Shown: one piece after another, positions 58,625 through 64,000 of the stretch
Numbering within the stretch: position 1 is the first letter of the stretch
Layout of the letters: every line of letters begins with the position of its first letter
Source: Amphiura filiformis
Lineage: Eukaryota; Echinodermata; Ophiuroidea; Amphilepidida; Amphiuridae
Direction of reading: 5' to 3'
Assembly: GCF_039555335.1 (NCBI RefSeq)
Contig: NC_092628.1
Location: 65,303,292 to 65,367,291 of the forward strand
Length of the DNA: 64,000 nucleotides
Translations under genes and position numbers: made by a program
The notes under the pieces: generated by a model
The model's database searches: none
The model's input: the letters and a program-made list of their open reading frames with translations, nothing else
What the model was told of the DNA's origin: nothing

Positions 58625-59040
58625 AGGGGGGTCATAAAATGATCAGCTCATGAAAAAAATGTTTGGGTCTATCTGGTTTTTGTGCCCCCCCCCCCCTTCC
58701 GAAGAAAATGCCAGCCCCCTTAATGAATGGGTAAAAGTGGTGAATAGCACTGTATGTGAAATACAAAATTTTTAAAAAATTGTAATTAATTTTGGCAAGC
58801 CGAAAAAAGCCCTAGCTTGGAAAACGGCACGGAAATGCTTTAATATGCAAATTTTCCTGCTGCTCGCTGTGCTTGTAATATATAGAGCATTTTAGGACTG
58901 CATATTGGGATCCCAAAAGTTCGGCATGTGCAATGGGGGAGGGGAAATAAAGATTTTTTGGAAGGCCGAAAGAGGGTGAAAGTGATTTTTGGTGGGCCGA
59001 GAGAAGTGATTTTTGGCAGGCCTTTTGAAAATTTTACCCA
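58625..59040. repeat. C-rich repeat and GC-skewed family fragment
   Basis: 58670-58720 carries GTGCCCCCCCCC and CCGAAGAAAATGCCAGCCCC, like 14700-15030. 58790-59040 carries the GC-skewed family in reverse sense (TATGCAAATTTTCCTGCTGC, ATTGGGATCCCAAAAGTTCG, GATTTTTGGTGGGCCGAG). Confidence 0.6.
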
Positions 59041-59183
59041 CCGTAAATACAGTTCATTTCAAATTCGTTGATGACTAAATATTTTCAGTTTTATGTGTAT
59101 AATTATGTATGTAGCAGGAATATGTCACACTACTATTAGAAAAAATCATACATCTTAATCATCCTGTTCTATCTTGATGACAG

Positions 59184-59383
59184 ATTTTCTAAGAAGTTGC
59201 TGAGGAGAGACGAGTACATGTAACGTCTATGCCGCATGTTGATACTGTCCACTCAAGCTACACCATGTGTGAGATAACAAACATAGCAGTCTTGATGACT
59301 GTAGGGATAATTGTAATACTGAATACGACACCAGGTGCTGCCTTGAACGCTAACACAGACCACGTGTGTACAATTCGAGAAAC
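59184..59383 (+). CDS. signal-peptide exon, possible EMI/MEGF-type protein (5' partial gene)
   Basis: The exon follows acceptor TATCTTGATGACAG and ends at AAAC|GTAAGTA. ATG 59265 has the context ACACCATG; an in-frame TAA lies upstream in the same exon, and an earlier ATG (59229) has a weak context. The 39 codons encode MCEITN, a hydrophobic core (IAVLMTVGIIVIL), a likely cleavage zone TTPGAA, then NTDHVCTIRE. A short spacer followed by HVC/NVC is how EMI domains of MEGF-like scavenger receptors begin, but this is too little to prove the family. The exon ends in phase 2, so translation continues in an exon not found before 64000. Expected to be secreted or type I membrane, by inference. Confidence 0.6.
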
Positions 59384-59572
59384 GTAAGTATTTACATCAT
59401 AGAATATGATTCTGAGTGGGTTGCTACACCCAATTTCACTACAATTCTCAGTAGATAGTGGTTTAAGATGGGAGAGAGTTTAAATGCACAATTTATAAAC
59501 ATGGTTGTTTCAAAGTGGTTTTTGTTTGTGTTTAATTTTTAAGGAATTAAAAGTGGGATTACCTTACCTTTG

Positions 59573-59609
59573 ATCACAGATCCTGGAATTTTTTTCCAGG
59601 ATCTGTGAT
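59573..59609. repeat. 16-bp perfect stem hairpin
   Basis: ATCACAGATCCTGGAA (59573-59588) and its exact complement (59594-59609) are separated by five T. Isolated, 190 bases into the intron after the signal-peptide exon. Confidence 0.85.
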
Positions 59610-59751
59610 ACACAGTCATTATTTATTACATTTCTTTTGTTTCCATGATCACCTTGCTACTAAGTTTTGGGTTTCGTTTCAGTGAAACCATGTGTAGGCT
59701 TCCGCTACCTTTTAGCTATGAAAAGCTGAAAAGAGATTTGTTTTTAACATG

Positions 59752-60150
59752 TAAGGCCAAGTAAAAAATAAAACATGTTTCACGTCCAGGTTTTCGAAAA
59801 AAAAAAGGAGGAAGAGGGGGCTTTTTATTTTCTATTTTTTATCGCAAAATTGGTGTAAATACCCATACTTAGAGCTGTTTTAGCGTACAATCCGTACATA
59901 CAATAATGCCTGGAAAAAGGAGGAGGCCCTTTTTTATTTGTTGTTCTGAGAGTAACACACCCTCTAATGATCACAAAACCTTCCTAAAATGTTTCTTGTA
60001 TCTTAACAAGGCTATAGAAAGCATCCCAACTTCCTAGAAATATTTTTGAAAAGTTATAACTGAATTTTAAAAATAAAAATTTATTTGAGAAAACCTCAAA
60101 AAAGGAAGCGGGAGGGGACGTGAAACATGTTTATTTTTTTATTTGGCCTA
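59752..60150. mobile_element. MITE, about 400 bp
   Basis: TAAGGCCAAGTAAAAAATAA and ACATGTTTCACGTCC at the left pair with GGACGTGAAACATGT and ATTTTTTTATTTGGCCTA at the right. Interior duplicates AAAAAGGAGGA/AAAGGAAGCGGGAGG. No coding content. Confidence 0.8.
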
Positions 60151-60269
60151 ATATAAAATGTATGCATCCCTAATTGTATTAAAATGATTTCCCATCCATT
60201 GATAATCCAAGTAAGTTCAACAAAGCTTGTTCTGTAGACTAATTATAACATCTTGACATTTACATGAAT

Positions 60270-60785
60270 CAGACCTGCCAACTGTCCCGCATTTTGCGGG
60301 ACAGTCCCGCATTCCGAAGTTTAAAACCCCGAAAATGCGGGACGTCCCGCATTCTCGCATTTCCGTCCATTGAAAAAAAATCATTAAAAAAAACCAACAA
60401 ATTGTCCGATATCGTCTGGCACGAAAGAATTGCGGCGGCGCTATACCTATTTAAATGCATTGAAAATGTGGTGGCGCTATTAAAAGCCTGATTAGCACGT
60501 GCTTGCGTGTTAAATTCACGTTGCCCATTGTAATACATTGGATATGTATGAACGTTGCCATTAAAAGGAGGCTATTATTTTCACCACATCGCTCGGTGCA
60601 TGGTTCATTGATGCAACATTGTATAACCGATGAATTGCGTATCTTTTTCGGATTGTTGAAGAGGATATTTTCAGCTTTTCACTGTGTCAATGTTTCCGAA
60701 TTCGGAAGGTTCGTCGTAATTTCGTTGGAATTTTGGAAGATTTTTTAGTGTCCCGCATTTGGACTTTCAGGGGTTGGCAGGTCTG
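60270..60785. mobile_element. MITE, CAGACCTGCCAAC family
   Basis: CAGACCTGCCAAC at 60270-60282 and GTTGGCAGGTCTG at 60773-60785 are exact complements, flanked by the 7-base direct repeat CATGAAT (60263-60269, 60786-60792). TCCCGCATT and GCGGGAC words recur near both ends. Open frames on both strands are by-products. Confidence 0.88.
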
Positions 60786-62154
60786 CATGAATGGATTGTT
60801 CTATAGATCTCGCCTAATGTGGGAGTGTGCCTGCACACGTTTGTGAACAGTTTGGGATCCTGTATGATTTGCTGCTAGCGAGCTGTATTGACGACATTGA
60901 ATGTGAATTCATGACTAACTTACAATCAATGAGTCAGACAGACAGGTTTGCTTTTAAAGGAACTCATCATAGCTCACAGCCAAATGAAGATGTACTGGTT
61001 CTATTCACCACAACTGGTTGTCAATTAACTCATCAAATTAATGCAGCCTGTTAATTCAATAGTTTATGAAATAAAGAGAATGTCACTGGGATTACAGGTA
61101 TGCATTTTTGGGAATGGGGAAATAATATTGCATGCCCAATTAATTACATGTACAAGTATTTCTGGGAGGCTTATCCCATAAAAAATTAAAATGTTAAAGT
61201 TCACTGAATTGATAGAACATACATTGCAATCATCTGCATTCTGATAGTGATAGGATGTACTTAAAATCATGCATTACTTTTATAACCATCTTAATTAGTC
61301 CTAATAACTGTTGTCCTAATACATACACAATATTCTCATTGTTTCACAAATCACAAGATGGTATAAAATATGTAACTTAGTTTACCTCTAGAGAGGCGAT
61401 GTACAATTATTGTACATTGATATCAAAGTGAATTATCTGTAACACTGTAGCATGTGATGAATTTAGACTAATCAAATTCAGAATGTAATCAAATTCAGTG
61501 AAATGTTTTCACAGAATAATCCAAGATTTGTGAAAACAGCTGTCAATCATCACAGAGTATTGAAGATTAATTTAAATATATTTTATCATCAATTTTGTCA
61601 TTCAATTCTTGTGCAGAGTTTATGAGAATCTGCAAATCAATGTTTTTCATGACAAGAATTTAAATAAGCATTATTCAAAGAATCTAGATTTATTCACAAA
61701 GATCTAAATTGGAAGATGTAAAATTTTTTGTAACATGCCATAATGATGATCATTAAAGGATGCTCACGATTGTATAAAATTCAAAGGGCACAGGAAAAAT
61801 GATCAAACTTCCCAAGTTTTACTTGAACAATTAAAAGTTTTGACACTAGACTGATGTATATATTATAATTAACATTGCTTTTCATCCATTTTGTCAGATG
61901 ATTTTGAAGCATCAAATATGATCTCCCAATTTACTATTGTTGGGACATTGTTTTCTGCATAATTATGTATTACCGTATTTGTTCCATATGTACTGCCCAG
62001 GGCGCTGAACAAAGACATTTTGGGGGAGCTTATTTTTTACATCAATTGTTTTAAGCTGACAATACATAAAAAAGGCACAAAATATTCATCATCAGTGTGT
62101 CATATATGTTTCCGACCATGATTCAAATGTGCGGGGCAGTTAAGAAACTAATAT
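60786..62154. other. no gene seen
   Basis: A 75-codon frame at 60827-61054 has no recognised family. Otherwise AT-rich and featureless. Confidence 0.5.
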
Positions 62155-62976
62155 TAGGGTGGCCACAATGCTAGCTATTGTGTGTACCCCTGCCTACATA
62201 CACAAATGTATGGTGGAAATTGTAACAGATTCTGCAGCAGTTGGAAAACTTTTGGGCATTTTGAATTCCATATAATTTGTCTCCTAGTAACTTCTGTGCA
62301 AACCCGACAACCTAATTTTATCAAAACTTTTCTGCTCGTAATGATGGTGAATATAGCATTTTTGTACGGTCATGCATAAAAAAGTTACGCACAAAATAAA
62401 TTTTTGTCATCAAATAAAACTATTTTCCCAAAGATGTACAATTATGCTATATTCAGTTTTACAATCTAGACCCTCAGAGCAAAATCCTGTGCAAAAATCA
62501 GACAATTTGGTTGTGTAGTTTAGGAAATACAGGCCTTTGAAGGTCATAATTGGCACATAATAGCGCCTCAATGGTGAAAATCACATTTACCTTAAAAGTC
62601 CTGCCAAAAGAGTTATTTTTGTGATTTCAGCCATTTTAAAAATGTTGTAAAGAAGCAAATATAGCAATTATGACCCTGTATTTTTAATATTTGCATAAAT
62701 GAACATTAAATAAACAAAAACAATTACATCTCATGCCTTCTTTGGCTTTATTCCCACAATTATCACTTCATGAATATGCAAATTTATGACAAAATCAGGA
62801 TTTTCCTAAAAATGGGGTAAAATGGCCAATTTTGTGAATCTTTAAAAGGCTGTATCTTCAAGCGGATTGTCCGATTGAGTTGATTCAAAAGCTTTTAAAA
62901 TCATTTTGCAGAAGGAACAATCCTGACAGAAAAAGTAATTCCAGGGGTGGGTTTGAAATTTTCATGTGACCACCCT
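62155..62976. mobile_element. 822-bp element with 7-8-bp target duplication
   Basis: Starts TAGGGTGGCCACA and ends TGTGACCACCCT. ACTAATAT occurs at 62147-62154 and 62977-62984. The end form (Y-A-G-G-G) and the length of the duplication suggest hAT. The long AT-rich interior lacks a transposase frame. Confidence 0.82.
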
Positions 62977-62984
62977 ACTAATAT

Positions 62985-63600
62985 CATGATCAGTTTGCTT
63001 GTTGTACATGTAAAGTCACTGGGTGGGCACTTATAGGGCATGGGCGGTTAATGGAATTAATATGGTAAGTGGCTTCTAGTTATTTTGTGTGTAAAAATAA
63101 GTTAAGTGAGGCGCTACACATTTATTTATCATGTTTACTTTTAGTAAAATGCAAACTCCTTTCATATAATACGCATAGTACATTGTACATGATAGAAACC
63201 CTGAAATGGTTTATAATGTATGTCTATAAAATTAACAATATAAATGCTGAATAGCTTAACAATACAAATGCTGAATGGCATTGGAGTGTGATTACTGTGG
63301 CAAATTACGGTTTTGTTAATTTGACCCTGAAGCTATTGTACAAAAGATAAAAATGTCTATTTAATTGAAGATAATTAATTAGTGTTGTTCATAAAACAAG
63401 ATAATGTTAATTTAATAATTAAAGATATTTAGTGATGTTCATAAAACAAGATAATCTTAATTTAATCTGTAAAAATCTTTAATGAATAGACAATTAATTT
63501 ACTCTGTTTGCCAATTTCAAAATCCGTTTTGAAAGTGAAATGTCTTTGAGCATAAATTTCTGCAATCAATAAGTTTATATGTAGGCCCTTTTAAAGGTCC
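62985..63600. repeat. short local duplications
   Basis: AACAATAYAAATGCTGAATRG is repeated at about 63233-63280. A 65-bp unit (TTCATAAAACAAGATAATST, TAATTTAAT) occurs twice at about 63385-63470. The remainder is featureless. Confidence 0.6.
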
Positions 63601-64000
63601 TTGACCGGATCGACAGCCTCATCCCCATTTTTTATGCCTCCACCGCGAGGCATACTGTTTTTGCAATGTCCGAGCTTCCGTGCTTCCGTCCGTCCGGATG
63701 CTGTATCTCGGGCATGGATGGGCGGATTGACTTCAGATTTTCAGGATAGGTGGGTCATGGTCAAAAACTCTGGATACTTTTTTTTGGGTGAGGTTCCAGG
63801 TCATATACTGAGGTCAAAGGTCATTTGAGGTCAAATTACTAAAAACTGTCGTATGGGCATGAAATTTGGTGGATACAGTCATCATTTAGAGCCAAATTTT
63901 TGGAAGGTCATCCGGGGTCATCTAAGGTCAAATTACTAAATATTGTCTTATGGGCATGAAACTTGGTGGGTTCAGTCAACATTTAGAGTCAATTTTTTGG
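63601..64000 (+). repeat. tandem repeat array, cut by window end
   Basis: TATGCCTCCACCGCGAGGCATA (63634-63655) is a short palindrome, followed by CCGTCCGTCCGG. From about 63760, units built on AAGGTCA, AAATTACTAAA, TATGGGCATGAAAYTTGGTG and ATTTAGAG repeat about every 110 bases, with AGGTCAAAGGTCA at 63811-63823. The array continues beyond 64000. It shares motif style with the arrays at 18497-20866 and 49590-50060. Confidence 0.75.

Noticed and set aside
60264-60491. Antiparallel 75- and 89-codon frames
   Set aside because: Both lie inside the CAGACCTGCCAAC element.
60827-61054. Next exon of the signal-peptide gene
   Set aside because: No acceptor in the right phase and no EMI-like cysteine pattern.

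Overview
The window reads as nuclear DNA of a marine invertebrate, most likely a deuterostome such as an echinoderm or hemichordate. It is AT-rich and intron-dominated, with canonical GT-AG splice sites. ACATGTA and AGGCCTA words are abundant, miniature inverted-repeat elements (MITEs) are very dense, and there is a non-LTR retrotransposon with a restriction-like endonuclease. No bacterial-type genes, operons, rRNA genes or CRISPR arrays were seen. The taxonomic guess comes from repeat style and protein resemblance only.

Four coding or probable coding loci stand out. (1) A three-exon, minus-strand SLC48A1/HRG1-like heme transporter gene (exons 26871-26730, 22713-22546, 17710-17589) joins in phase to a protein of about 143 residues. 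Its introns of 4.0 and 4.8 kb hold a SINE, several MITEs, a 1.38-kb transposon and a 2.4-kb, 120-bp-period minisatellite. (2) A minus-strand gene or pseudogene at 57591-54601 has a SAM-like exon spliced in phase to a large exon encoding a coiled coil, a basic segment and an acidic tail, but carries one in-frame TAA and a frameshift. (3) A plus-strand exon at 59184-59383 carries a good start codon, a signal peptide and the start of what may be an EMI/MEGF-type ectodomain; it runs into an intron and the rest is not found here. (4) A decayed, 5'-truncated plus-strand retrotransposon at 50540-52600 has RT motifs, a CCHC knuckle and a PD-type restriction-like endonuclease.

Most other sequence is mobile. 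At 1-17 kb there is a run of MITEs, including a 2.3-kb three-module foldback, a hAT-type element with a perfect 8-bp duplication, and a nested insertion whose TTAA duplication can be read against an uninterrupted relative. At 17.6-27.1 kb lies the HRG1-like gene. At 27.4-46 kb come GC-skewed repeats, LINE fragments, a third copy of a foldback family, and a second nested insertion (TA duplication). At 46.5-50.3 kb are the second copy of the 1.38-kb transposon, further MITEs and a tandem array. At 50.5-64 kb are the retrotransposon, the SAM-like gene, poly-G-bearing tandem repeats, the signal-peptide exon and three further terminal-inverted-repeat elements.

The strongest unexplained signals are the 1.38-kb transposon pair with 4-bp duplications and a repeated paired internal motif, the intronic minisatellite with a 360-bp higher-order period and an AGGTCA direct repeat in each unit, and the broken SAM-like gene.
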